Source: Fibrobacter succinogenes (GTDB lineage Bacteria; Fibrobacterota; Fibrobacteria; Fibrobacterales; Fibrobacteraceae). Taken from it: a DNA stretch of 55,796 bases. The stretch covers positions 1 through 55,796 of the forward strand of contig CADCGB010000018.1 of the NCBI GenBank assembly GCA_902800815.1. The letters are read 5' to 3'. Below, piece by piece: positions 1 through 7,609 of this stretch (the stretch's first letter is position 1; each line of letters begins with the position of its first letter). The notes under the pieces were generated by a model that saw nothing but the letters and a program-made list of their open reading frames with translations, had not been told where the DNA came from and ran no database searches. A program made the position numbers and the translations under genes.

Positions 1-621
1 CTTCGGGCGGCTGATGCAGAGGTCGTTCAGCGGCTGGCGCAGGAATCCGCGGATTTCGTTCCAGCGGTAGTCCGGCACGATCCAGTCCTTGTGGCTTTCG
101 AGGAAGTCGATCAACTTCTGCTGGTAAGAACCCATCTTGAAGAAGTAGTTCTTTTCTTTGAGCCATTCCACCGGGCGGTGGCTGATGGGGTCGCACTTGT
201 TTTCGTCGAGTTCGTCTTCGCTGAAGAAGCGTTCTTCGCCGACGGAGTACCAACCTTCGTATTCCTTTGAGTAAATTTCACCCTTGTCCCAGAGCTTCTG
301 CAGGCATTCCTGCACAAAAGCCTTGTGCTCGGGCATCGTGGTGCGGATAAAGAAGTCGTTACCGATACCCATCTTCTTCCACAGGTCTTCGAAACGGTGG
401 TAGTATTCGTCCACGTGTTCCTGCGGAGTCACGCCACGCTTGTCGGCGGCGCGCTGCACCTTCTGGCCGTGTTCGTCAGTGCCGGTCAGGAAGAACGTCT
501 GGTAGCCCAGGATTTTGTGGAAGCGAGTGAGGATGTCCGCGAGGACGGTGGTGTAGGAGTGCCCAATATGCGGGGCGTCATTCACGTAATAAATCGGGGT
601 AGTAACGTAAAAATTTTTCAT
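1..621 (-). CDS. metG: Methionyl-tRNA synthetase, N-terminal part (cut by window edge)
   Basis: This class I aminoacyl-tRNA synthetase charges tRNA-Met with methionine in the cytosol. About 207 N-terminal residues are present; the gene runs off the left edge. Reading the minus strand from 621 gives MKNFYVTTPIYYVNDAPHIG, which contains the HIGH-type ATP-binding signature (HIGH at about residues 18-21), followed by the TGTDEHGQKV block typical of MetG. The catalytic KMSKS loop and anticodon-binding domain lie outside the window. The start is the ATG at 621-619; a TAAATTTT element ends only 4 nt before it, so the mRNA is probably leaderless. The gene is divergent from the nitroreductase gene, with a short palindromic repeat between them. 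Confidence 0.95.
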   Translation of the reverse strand, partial: MKNFYVTTPIYYVNDAPHIGHSYTTVLADILTRFHKILGYQTFFLTGTDEHGQKVQRAADKRGVTPQEHVDEYYHRFEDLWKKMGIGNDFFIRTTMPEHKAFVQECLQKLWDKGEIYSKEYEGWYSVGEERFFSEDELDENKCDPISHRPVEWLKEKNYFFKMGSYQQKLIDFLESHKDWIVPDYRWNEIRGFLRQPLNDLCISRPK

Positions 622-625
622 GGCC

Positions 626-633
626 AAAATTTA
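626..633 (-). promoter_or_regulatory. TAnnTTT-type -7 promoter element of metG
   Basis: Read on the minus strand the sequence is TAAATTTT followed by GGCC and the metG ATG. Only 4 nt separate the element from the start codon, which predicts transcription starting at or next to the A of ATG. The assignment is by resemblance to the Bacteroidetes TAnnTTTG element and to the same arrangement at other genes of this window. Confidence 0.55.
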
Positions 634-645
634 GTAAAAATGGGT

Positions 646-681
646 GTCATCCTGAGCGGAGTGAAACGGAGTCGAAGGATC
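646..681. repeat. Short palindromic repeat (GTCATCCT...AAGGATC family)
   Basis: The element runs from GTCATCCTGAGC to GTCGAAGGATC and has imperfect inverted ends. It lies between the divergent metG and nitroreductase genes. Relatives of it occur elsewhere in the window, including inside the rsgA coding sequence at 9225-9290. Confidence 0.7.
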
Positions 682-715
682 TAGTTATGTATATTTCAAT
701 AAAAAAGAGGTCCCT

Positions 716-1237
716 ATGTCTTTTATCGAACTTGCCAAGAATCGCTATAGCTGCCGCGCTTTTACCGCCCAGGCCGTTGAACCCGAAAAACTCGCCCAGG
801 TGCTCGAGGCTGGCCGCCTTTCCCCGACGGCAATCAATGCACAGCCCGTGACCGTGAAGGTCATCAAGTCTCCCGAGGCCCTGGAAAAGATCCGCGGCAT
901 CACCCGCATGGCCTACAACGCCCCCGTGGTCCTGATGGTCTGCTACGACGAACCCAACTGCTACACCGCCGAAAAATACAACGACAACTTCAACAGCGGT
1001 GTGATGGATGCAAGCATCGTGACCACCTCCATGATGATGCAGGCGACCGACCTCGGGCTTGCGACCCTCTGGGCCCGCGGCTTCAATGCATCCTACATCG
1101 AAAGCGCGTTCGAATTTCCGGACAACTTAAAACTCGCCTGCCTCTTGGATATCGGCTACGCCGACCCCGAGAACGGCGGCCCTTCGCCCAGGCACCCCGT
1201 GCGCAAGAGCATGGAAGAATTCGCCAGCGAAGTGTAA
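716..1237 (+). CDS. Nitroreductase family protein
   Basis: A 173-residue protein of the FMN-dependent nitroreductase fold, which usually reduces nitro compounds, quinones or flavins with NAD(P)H; its substrate is unknown. The N-terminus (FIELAKNRYSCRAF) carries the family's R-x-S/C-x-R-x-F FMN phosphate-binding pattern. The LSPTAINAQPV segment near residues 37-47 matches the usual S-P-S/T-x-x-N-x-Q-P flavin motif, and the C-terminal HPVRKSMEEF is also typical. Length fits the short nitroreductase subfamily that binds FMN across a homodimer. The ATG at 716 has only a weak upstream purine stretch (aaagaggtccct). It appears monocistronic. Confidence 0.9.
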   Translation: MSFIELAKNRYSCRAFTAQAVEPEKLAQVLEAGRLSPTAINAQPVTVKVIKSPEALEKIRGITRMAYNAPVVLMVCYDEPNCYTAEKYNDNFNSGVMDASIVTTSMMMQATDLGLATLWARGFNASYIESAFEFPDNLKLACLLDIGYADPENGGPSPRHPVRKSMEEFASEV

Positions 1238-1315
1238 GTTAGTAGGTGCTCTGACAGAATTCGTCATTGCTCATTTTTTGAATGGACGATTCCTGCGTTG
1301 TAATAGAGAATATTT

Positions 1316-1936
1316 GTGCTGACCCTATCCGTTATAATAATTGTTGTCATGCTTGTTTTCATCTTCGCGATGAAAATCTTTCAAAATAGTATTGTTGGAT
1401 ATATAGGAGAGAAGCATACAGCAAACATAATTAAGCGTGTAACAAGGGGAATAATTTATACGGATGTTTATGTAAATGGAAGTTATGGTGCTCAACAGAT
1501 TGATATTGTCGCTATTACTACAAAAGGCGTTTTAGTTGTTGAAAAGAAGACGTATATCGGTTTAATTGTTGGTTCTGCTAGTAGCAAACAATGGAAGGTG
1601 TATGTGAATCGAGGCAGACAACAGTATGATATGAAAAATCCGCACCATCAGAATTTTGGCCATATTCAGGCATTATGTGAATGTTGTCCTTCAATGAAAA
1701 ATAAATGCATTGATTTAGTTGTGTTTGGGAATAATGCTAAACTTGGCGATAACATCCCTCAAGGAACGATTAATGATGCTGATTTTAGAAAGTATTATAA
1801 ATCTTTGCCAGAGATGCTTTCCCAACGAGATATAGAGAACTTTATTGATTTTATGAATGGTTTGCAAACGCAAAAATCAATCAATAAGGATATGCACAAA
1901 AAGAAAATTAAATCAATGAAGGGTAGGTGGGACTAA
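1316..1936 (+). CDS. NERD (nuclease-related) domain protein, membrane-anchored
   Basis: A 206-residue protein with one N-terminal hydrophobic helix (about residues 1-20), so probably anchored with the rest in the cytosol. Residues about 28-140 resemble the NERD domain: GYIGEKHTANIIKRV, then a conserved QIDIVAITTKGVLVVEKKTY block that corresponds to the D...ExK nuclease-like core. The function of such proteins is not settled; DNA processing has been proposed for the family. The start is GTG at 1316 with a weak AGAGAA upstream. The gene is much richer in A+T than its neighbours and abuts the next gene without a gap, so both may be a recently acquired pair. Confidence 0.75.
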   Translation: MLTLSVIIIVVMLVFIFAMKIFQNSIVGYIGEKHTANIIKRVTRGIIYTDVYVNGSYGAQQIDIVAITTKGVLVVEKKTYIGLIVGSASSKQWKVYVNRGRQQYDMKNPHHQNFGHIQALCECCPSMKNKCIDLVVFGNNAKLGDNIPQGTINDADFRKYYKSLPEMLSQRDIENFIDFMNGLQTQKSINKDMHKKKIKSMKGRWD

Positions 1937-2524
1937 ATGAAAAAAATATTTTATCTGTTATTTGTTGTTTTTGTAATGTCAGTTTTTGCTTATGACGTGC
2001 AATATCATCCGATGCTTATGCAAATCAAGGATAAGCATGGAGAAACGTTGATAAAGGCGCTTGATAAGATTTATGGTGATAAGATTGTAGTGCAGGATAA
2101 ACGCTGCCATTATTTTGAAATGACAAAGAACTCCGATGTTGAGTACGAGATAGATCAGTGCCGGATTGATTTTGTTCAACAAAAAGTTTATTCGCAAGCG
2201 GATCGTCTTAATGGTATCGAAATCAAAGGAACTATTTGGATAGAGGGTAACTCCTTTCGGACACGTGTCGCTGGTGGGGAGTGGAGTGAGTGGAAATCTA
2301 CCGAAATGATTCCTGCAACTCATTGGCATCACCGCACGGGTTATGAGTTCCGGAAGAAAAATGGCGAGTTTGAATTTACGCCCACGAGCAGGGTATTGAA
2401 GATTCGTGGTTCATCCAAATATATTGACAAGAATCGCACTAAGGAAATTACAAATGGCGATGCTCCTGGTATCGTTGTTCAGGAAAGCGGTACTGGTAAA
2501 ATTGTAATTCAGGAAAGTCGTTAA
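1937..2524 (+). CDS. Secreted protein of unknown function
   Basis: The 195-residue product starts with a clear signal peptide (Lys-Lys, then a hydrophobic run ending FVMSVFA at about residue 18), so it is exported to the periplasm or beyond. I recognise no domain. The mature part is basic, mostly polar, with beta-prone stretches, two Cys (in DKRCHYF and IDQCRID) that could pair, and a repeated IVVQESG/KIVIQESR tail. The ATG follows the NERD gene's stop codon directly and has a good Shine-Dalgarno (AGGTGGGA), so the two genes are translated from one mRNA. Base composition is AT-rich like the NERD gene and unlike the surroundings. Confidence 0.65.
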   Translation: MKKIFYLLFVVFVMSVFAYDVQYHPMLMQIKDKHGETLIKALDKIYGDKIVVQDKRCHYFEMTKNSDVEYEIDQCRIDFVQQKVYSQADRLNGIEIKGTIWIEGNSFRTRVAGGEWSEWKSTEMIPATHWHHRTGYEFRKKNGEFEFTPTSRVLKIRGSSKYIDKNRTKEITNGDAPGIVVQESGTGKIVIQESR

Positions 2525-2543
2525 TTCATAGCAAAAAATCTAT

Positions 2544-3005
2544 ATGCAACCCAACTCCAACAACATTGTAGTCCTGCGGGCGGAAGAGGAATGGCAGCGC
2601 GCAGGGGCGTATTCTGTCCGCATACAGGGCATGAACCGGCAGCACCATATTTCGCTGCGGGATGAATTTGATGATCACGATGGCGACGGCACGAAGTATA
2701 TCGTGCTGCTCGATGCCGGGTACCCGGTGGCGACGTGCAGGTTCTTTGAGACTGCTCCCGGGCATGTGACGCTCGGGCGGGTGGTCGTTCTGCCGGAATA
2801 CCGCGGGCGAAAACTGGGCATGATGGCGGTTTGCGAGGCGGAAAAGTGGATTGCGGAGTGTGGCTATTCCGAAATCGACATTGAAAGCCGCCTTGAGGCG
2901 GTAGAATTCTACGAAAAACTCGGTTACGTGCGCATTGACGACAGTGTCGTCCGGAGCGGCGTGTTTGACTGCTTCCGCATGAAGAAAACCCTTTCGGCAA
3001 AGTAG
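2544..3005 (+). CDS. GNAT family N-acetyltransferase
   Basis: A 153-residue single-domain acetyltransferase of the GCN5-related fold; acceptor substrate unknown. Visible family elements are beta4 (HVTLGRVVVLPEYRG, about residues 75-89), the acetyl-CoA pyrophosphate loop R-G-R-K-L-G just after it, and the C-terminal motif EAVEFYEKLGYVRI typical of the ElaA/YjcF-like branch. It follows the AT-rich pair but has the GC-rich codon use of the main chromosome. No clear Shine-Dalgarno precedes the ATG at 2544, so start choice is moderately sure. Confidence 0.88.
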   Translation: MQPNSNNIVVLRAEEEWQRAGAYSVRIQGMNRQHHISLRDEFDDHDGDGTKYIVLLDAGYPVATCRFFETAPGHVTLGRVVVLPEYRGRKLGMMAVCEAEKWIAECGYSEIDIESRLEAVEFYEKLGYVRIDDSVVRSGVFDCFRMKKTLSAK

Positions 3006-3013
3006 TTTTTTTC

Positions 3014-3021
3014 TAAATTTA
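3014..3021 (+). promoter_or_regulatory. Predicted -7 element upstream of purB
   Basis: The sequence TAAATTTA lies 30 nt before the purB ATG. An AAGGA ribosome-binding site at 3041-3045 follows, so this mRNA would carry a normal short leader, in contrast to the leaderless genes. Confidence 0.4.
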
Positions 3022-3051
3022 TTCTTGCAAAAATTCAAAAAAGGATAAAAC

Positions 3052-4448
3052 ATGCGCGATCAGTTCGAAAGCCCGCTTATCAAGCGTTACGCCAGCAAGG
3101 AAATGAGTTTCATCTTCAGCCCGCAGTACAAGTTCCAGACTTGGCGGAGGCTCTGGATTTACCTCGCCGAATCCGAAATGGAACTCGGCCTCCCGATTAC
3201 GCAGGAGCAGGTGGACGAACTGAAGGCCCACGAGAAGGACATCAACTTCGAAGTCGCCGAAGAAGAAGAAAAGCGCCGCCGTCACGACGTGATGAGTCAC
3301 GTTTACGCTTACGGCGTCCAGTGCCCGAAGGCGAAGGGCATCATCCACCTCGGTGCGACCTCCGCATTCGTGGGCGACAACACCGACCTTATCCAGATGC
3401 AGCAGGCCATGATTCTCGTGCGCAAGCGCCTTTGCCGCGTGATGGACAAACTTTCTAAGTTTGCCATGGAATACAAGGACATGGCTCAGCTCGGTGCAAC
3501 GCACTTCCAGGCCGCCCAGCTCACGACCGTGGGTAAGCGCGCTTGCCTCTGGCTCCAGGACATGCTCATCGACCTCGAAGAATTGAACTTCCTCATCGAA
3601 GTTCTCCCGTTCCGCGGCGTGAAGGGCACCACCGGTACGCAGGCCAGCTTCATGGACCTGTTCAACGGCGACGAAGAAAAGATTATGGAACTCGACCGCC
3701 GTGTGACCGCGAAGGCGGGCTTCAAGCGCGTGCTCACCATCACCGGCCAGACCTACACCCGCAAGTGGGACAACCGCGTGAACCAGGTGCTCAGCTCCAT
3801 CGCTCAGAGTTTGCACAAGTTCGCTACCGACATGCGCCTCATGCAGGGTGTGAAGGAAGTGGAAGAACCGTTCGAAAAGACACAGATCGGCTCCAGCGCC
3901 ATGGCTTATAAGCGTAACCCGATGCGTAGCGAACGCATTTGCTCTCTGGCCCGTTTCGTGATGGCCCAGGTCAACAGCACCGCCTTCACGCAGGCAACGC
4001 AGTGGTTCGAACGCACCCTCGACGATAGCGCCAACAAGCGCCTCGCCATTCCGGAAGCGTTCCTCGCTATGGATGCTATGCTCATCATTGCTGAAAACGT
4101 GACCAACGGCCTCGTCGTTTATCCGAAGGTCATTGAAAAGCGCATTATGGCTGAACTCCCGTTCATGGCTACCGAAAACATCATCATGGAAGGCGTGAAG
4201 AATGGCGGCGACCGTCAGGAACTCCACGAAGAAATCCGCGTGATGTCCATGTCGAACGCGTGCTGAAGAACGAAAAGTTCCAGAAGCTCGGCATCACCGA
4301 AGAAAAGCTCAAGGAAATCCTCGACCTCCGCAAGTTCGTGGGTCGCGCTCCGGGACAGGTCGTCAAATTCGTCACAGAAGAGGTGCGTCCTGCCATTGAA
4401 GCGATCCCGGCATGGGATTCCATTGATGCTGGAGAGTTGAAGGTTTAA
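3052..4448 (+). pseudogene. purB: Adenylosuccinate lyase, reading frame broken by an internal deletion near 4251
   Basis: PurB cleaves SAICAR and adenylosuccinate in purine synthesis. The protein is strikingly close to the animal ADSL type: [31 protein letters not shown] and the fumarase/aspartase signature [12 protein letters not shown] are all in place. Frame 1 runs from ATG 3052 (AAGGA at 3041-3045) to a stop at 4264-4266. The C-terminal part ([16 protein letters not shown] to the end at 4448) continues in another frame. Compared with human ADSL as I remember it, about 16 residues, corresponding to QAASVVKQEGGDNDLI, are missing at the junction, meaning roughly 46 nt lost after codon 400. 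The enzyme is normally important, so an assembly error is as likely as a real mutation. A terminator follows at 4499. Confidence 0.85.
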
Positions 4449-4498
4449 TTTGCCTTATTGCCGTCGCGATACGGCATCACCGCGACACTCTTTCACGA

Positions 4499-4535
4499 AA
4501 TCGCTTTGGGCATGTCCCAGAGCGATTTTTCTTTT
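4499..4535 (+). terminator. Rho-independent terminator after purB
   Basis: A 12-bp stem (AATCGCTTTGGG with CCCAGAGCGATT, one G-T pair) with a five-base loop is followed by TTTTTCTTTTTA. Confidence 0.85.
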
Positions 4536-4625
4536 TATATGAAACGTGACGTTCTATATGGGCTGATTTCTTTAGACAACCGGTAAAAAAATGCCTTCGC
4601 GTGTTGTTTTTCGGGTATTTTAGTT

Positions 4626-4633
4626 TATATTTT
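4626..4633 (+). promoter_or_regulatory. Predicted -7 element of the Ser-rich lipoprotein gene
   Basis: TATATTTT lies 21 nt before the ATG at 4655. A strong GGAGGAG ribosome-binding site sits between, so the predicted leader is about 15 nt. Confidence 0.4.
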
Positions 4634-4654
4634 TGATGGTGGAGGAGAAAAACT

Positions 4655-5239
4655 ATGGATATCAAGAAAACCAAGATTTCAAGCAACCGCGAATGGTCGC
4701 CATCTACGCAGAAGAAACTCGCCTCGATGCTCGGGGTGTCGGCGGTTACGGTGCTTGCCAGTGCAGCGCTGACGGCATGTGATACGACATCGGCTACCAG
4801 TGGACAAGTTGTAGAGCCTACATCTTCCGAGCAGACAACTTGCGGCATGATGCCCTGTGGTTGGGAATATGACGAATCTAGTTCTTCGGTGGCGGAGTCC
4901 AGTTCTTCCCAGACAAGATATTCCTCAAGTATTGACCTAGTCGGCGGGATTTCTTCGAATAGTGAACCGCCAAGGCCATTATCCAGCAGTTACGAAATCG
5001 ATACGCTCGATGTGACCTCGGGCGAGGTAATTCCGCCGGAGTTTCTCGAACCGGAATCGGGCTCCAACATCGACACCGGGCATCTGGAATCCAGTTCTTC
5101 GGAGGCGGAACCGTCGAGTTCTTCTGAACCGGAACCGCTGCCCGGCGACCCGATTGAAACTATACCAGTTGAAGTTGGACCGATTTTAGCGGGGGTCATC
5201 GAGGATACGCCGGTACGCATGGATGAACCTAAGCAGTAA
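4655..5239 (+). CDS. Serine-rich lipoprotein paired with a radical SAM enzyme
   Basis: A 194-residue protein of unknown function. A polar N-terminus of about 23 residues precedes a hydrophobic segment ending in lipobox LTAC (Cys near residue 42), which is a long leader for a lipoprotein. The rest is low-complexity and acidic: four or more SSSS clusters of the linker type common in Fibrobacter envelope proteins, two Cys in the stretch TTCGMMPCGWEYD, and a hydrophobic C-terminal island GPILAGVIED before the end DEPKQ. The radical SAM gene starts 9 nt after its stop. Such pairs can be substrate and maturase, so this protein may be a modified precursor, but nothing in the sequence proves it. It has a strong GGAGGAG site and its own promoter-like element. 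Confidence 0.7.
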   Translation: MDIKKTKISSNREWSPSTQKKLASMLGVSAVTVLASAALTACDTTSATSGQVVEPTSSEQTTCGMMPCGWEYDESSSSVAESSSSQTRYSSSIDLVGGISSNSEPPRPLSSSYEIDTLDVTSGEVIPPEFLEPESGSNIDTGHLESSSSEAEPSSSSEPEPLPGDPIETIPVEVGPILAGVIEDTPVRMDEPKQ

Positions 5240-5248
5240 TTTTCACCA

Positions 5249-6385
5249 ATGAATCTGGTTCTTTCTTTAACAGAACGGTGTAACCTGCGTTGCACCTACT
5301 GCTACTACAAGGTGAGCCACGAGGCCCGCAGTGAGGTGATGTCGAACGACATCATGGAGGCGGCGATTAGGCTCGCCTTTGAGCGCACGCTTTCGCTGAA
5401 CCAGCGTTTTTTGAACATCACTTTCTTTGGTGGGGAGCCGTTACTTTGCATGGATGCCATTCGCAGGGGCGTGGAACTTGCGAAAAGTTTGGTGCATGAA
5501 CGATTTGGCGAAGACGTGTTGCTCGGGCCGCCGACTTCGAATACGACATCGCCGAAGTTTCGCCTGCGTTTTGCGGTAAATACCAATGCGACGCTGTTGA
5601 ACTCCGAAATTATCGAGTACCTGAAACGCGAAAGGTTCCGCATCTACCTCTCGCTCGACGGCCCCGAGGCGCACCATAACATCTGCCGCAGGCAGGTGAA
5701 CGGTGCGGGCTCCTTCAAGCTGATTGAACCGCATATTCCTGCGCTCACCAAGCTCGATACGGTCGTGCTTTCGGTCGTGACCCGCGACAACATGCGCTCG
5801 CTTACCGATGCGGCCCGCTGGATACAGGCACAGGGGTTCAGGAACATGACCGCCGCCGTGGATTTCGACGGCAAGTGGACGGGGGAGGAATTCGATGTCC
5901 TCGCCGCAGAATACGAGAAATTGGCCGAATTCTGGCTCGAACTCAAGCGCAAGAATGTTCCCTTTTACCTGGGAACAATTCAGGATAAGCTAAAATTCCG
6001 CCTGACGGGGCAGCGCCACCGCACGTCTAGCTGCCAGGTGGCCGAAGGCATTGTCGCCTGTGCCGCGAACGGGAACCTTTTCCCCTGCACGCGGTTTATC
6101 ACGAGCAAGCCGGATGCACCCTATATTCTGGGCAATGTCTTTGACGACCCTGCGCAAATTTGGAACGGAGCGGTGGCCCGCGATATCCAGGACTTCTTCA
6201 GTCGCGACAAGGAGGATTGCGAGGGTTGTGCCATACGCTTCCGCTGCCACGCGCACGAATGCGCCTGCACGTCGTTCTATTCTACGGGCAGTATTCACGG
6301 GGTTTCGCCCGAGGTCTGCACGCACGAACGCATGCTCGCCGCCATATGCGACGATGCCATCTGCGACGAAGTCGCGGCGTCCTAA
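5249..6385 (+). CDS. Radical SAM/SPASM-type protein, putative peptide or protein maturase
   Basis: A 378-residue radical SAM enzyme. The [4Fe-4S] motif is C11-x3-C15-x2-C18 (ERCNLRCTYCYYK) close to the N-terminus, followed by the SAM-binding GGEP (FFGGEPLL near residue 60). The C-terminal third has many Cys (about residues 265-355: SSCQVAEGIVAC, LFPCTRF, EDCEGCAIRFRCHAHECAC, PEVCTHER), fitting a SPASM domain with auxiliary clusters. SPASM enzymes commonly modify ribosomal peptides or proteins. The adjacent Ser-rich lipoprotein is the obvious candidate partner. Public protein models include a 'FibroRumin' radical SAM maturase family from rumen bacteria; membership cannot be judged here. There is no clear Shine-Dalgarno before the ATG. 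Confidence 0.88.
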   Translation: MNLVLSLTERCNLRCTYCYYKVSHEARSEVMSNDIMEAAIRLAFERTLSLNQRFLNITFFGGEPLLCMDAIRRGVELAKSLVHERFGEDVLLGPPTSNTTSPKFRLRFAVNTNATLLNSEIIEYLKRERFRIYLSLDGPEAHHNICRRQVNGAGSFKLIEPHIPALTKLDTVVLSVVTRDNMRSLTDAARWIQAQGFRNMTAAVDFDGKWTGEEFDVLAAEYEKLAEFWLELKRKNVPFYLGTIQDKLKFRLTGQRHRTSSCQVAEGIVACAANGNLFPCTRFITSKPDAPYILGNVFDDPAQIWNGAVARDIQDFFSRDKEDCEGCAIRFRCHAHECACTSFYSTGSIHGVSPEVCTHERMLAAICDDAICDEVAAS

Positions 6386-6391
6386 TAAAAA

Positions 6392-6466
6392 GATCCCCGC
6401 CTTCTCCTCAAAGAGGATAACTCTACTTAGGCAACAAGTTGCCAAGTATCGTATAGCGGGGATGAC
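6392..6466. repeat. Palindromic repeat, GATCCCCGC...GCGGGGATGAC
   Basis: A 75-bp element with inverted ends (GATCCCCGC and GCGGGGATGAC) and an internal palindrome GGCAACaaGTTGCC at 6430-6443. It sits between the convergent radical SAM and M23 genes and can fold into a hairpin followed by T-rich sequence on the minus strand, so it may also end transcription of the peptidase gene. The core resembles that of the element at 53040-53185. Confidence 0.75.
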
Positions 6467-6468
6467 AT

Positions 6469-7413
6469 CTAAGAGCAGCGGAGGTTGCGCCCGATACGGA
6501 GTATCGTGGTGCGCTTGATGCCGTTAAGCTGGCAGAGCCTTTCGATGGTCGTGCCGTACCTGCGGGCAATCTTCCCGAGGGTATCGCCCGGGCGGATCCT
6601 GTGGAAGCGGTGCTTCGAGAGTTCCTTCTGGATTCCGTTGTGGCTTTCTACAGCCGGGGCGAGGGCGTACTGTTCGGCATTTTCGAGCAGCGTGCCTTCT
6701 TCGAGGTTAAAAACGGTTGCCGGGTCGATATTCACTTCGCCGTAGCGGATTTCGAAATGGAGGTGCGGACCGCTGGAACGGCCGGTGTTGCCACCCCAAC
6801 CGACGAGCTGGCCGCCTTCGACCATGTCACCCACGTTTACGAGCCTTTTCTTCAGGTGGCCGTAGAGGGTGCGGGTTCCGTTCGCGTGTTCGATCATCAC
6901 GTAGTGGCCGTAGCCGCGACGGTTGTACTTGGAGACGACAACCTTGCCGGGGTAGGCGGCGACGATGGAATCACCGATGGAAATGTGCAGGTCGACACCC
7001 CTGTGGAGCCTGAAATGGCGGATTCCGTAGGGCGAATTGATGCGTGTACCGTGCAGTGTGGGGAAGTGCGCCCCGCTGAAATCGAGGAACTGGAGCGTCC
7101 CTTCTGCAAGGTTGGAATTCTCAAGCGAATCGAGTTCCTCGGAATCCTCTTCGGGTTCGGCAACGGAGACAAATTCTACTGCCGATGCGGAGTTGCCGAG
7201 GGTCGAATCTGCAGTTGCGGAACTGGAACCTGCGGCGATTTCTGCTACCGAGGCATCCTCTGCCGGGGCAAGCGTATCGGCGGAAACTTCTGCGGCAACT
7301 TCGGTTGCCGAAGCATCGACAGCTTCGTCTGTGCTGCTGACGGCGGTTTCTTCGCCGAAGGAGAGCACGGGGAGTAGCCCTAGACAGAAGATGGATGCTT
7401 TCAGGAGTTTCAT
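6469..7413 (-). CDS. Secreted M23 peptidase with C-terminal LysM domain
   Basis: A 314-residue exported protein predicted to cut or bind peptidoglycan. After a signal peptide (cleavage near LSFGEE, about residue 20) comes an Ala/Ser/Glu-rich linker to about residue 105. The lysostaphin/LytM fold spans about 120-235, with metal ligands in HRGVDLH (H-x3-D) and HLHFE (H-x-H). A LysM domain ends the protein (HRIRPGDTLGKIARRYG to IGRNLRC). The zinc ligands look complete, so it may be an active endopeptidase. It is transcribed away from another M23 gene at 7610. The ATG lies about 9 nt after TAAATTTA on the minus strand. Confidence 0.93.
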   Translation of the reverse strand: MKLLKASIFCLGLLPVLSFGEETAVSSTDEAVDASATEVAAEVSADTLAPAEDASVAEIAAGSSSATADSTLGNSASAVEFVSVAEPEEDSEELDSLENSNLAEGTLQFLDFSGAHFPTLHGTRINSPYGIRHFRLHRGVDLHISIGDSIVAAYPGKVVVSKYNRRGYGHYVMIEHANGTRTLYGHLKKRLVNVGDMVEGGQLVGWGGNTGRSSGPHLHFEIRYGEVNIDPATVFNLEEGTLLENAEQYALAPAVESHNGIQKELSKHRFHRIRPGDTLGKIARRYGTTIERLCQLNGIKRTTILRIGRNLRCS

Positions 7414-7421
7414 TGTGGCCG

Positions 7422-7429
7422 TAAATTTA
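7422..7429 (-). promoter_or_regulatory. Predicted -7 element of the LysM/M23 gene
   Basis: Minus-strand TAAATTTA lies about 8 nt before the ATG at 7413, consistent with a very short or absent leader. Confidence 0.4.
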
Positions 7430-7609
7430 GAAATTATTCTGTGAATTTCAAGTTTACAAATGCATGGCTAGTTTAACTATGTTTTTCTAGATAAACTGAA
7501 AATGCCGAATTTAGACGAAAAACGTCATTTTCGTGATTGATGCGGCTTTGCCGCGCAGGTGTTTTTTCTAAATTAGCGTGATAACCGACAACAAATACTT
7601 GGTCATTTC

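Noticed and set aside
3019..4227. Long open frame on the minus strand opposite purB (about 400 codons)
   Set aside because: It mirrors the strong codon bias of purB, has His/Val/Glu-rich nonsense composition and no ribosome-binding site.
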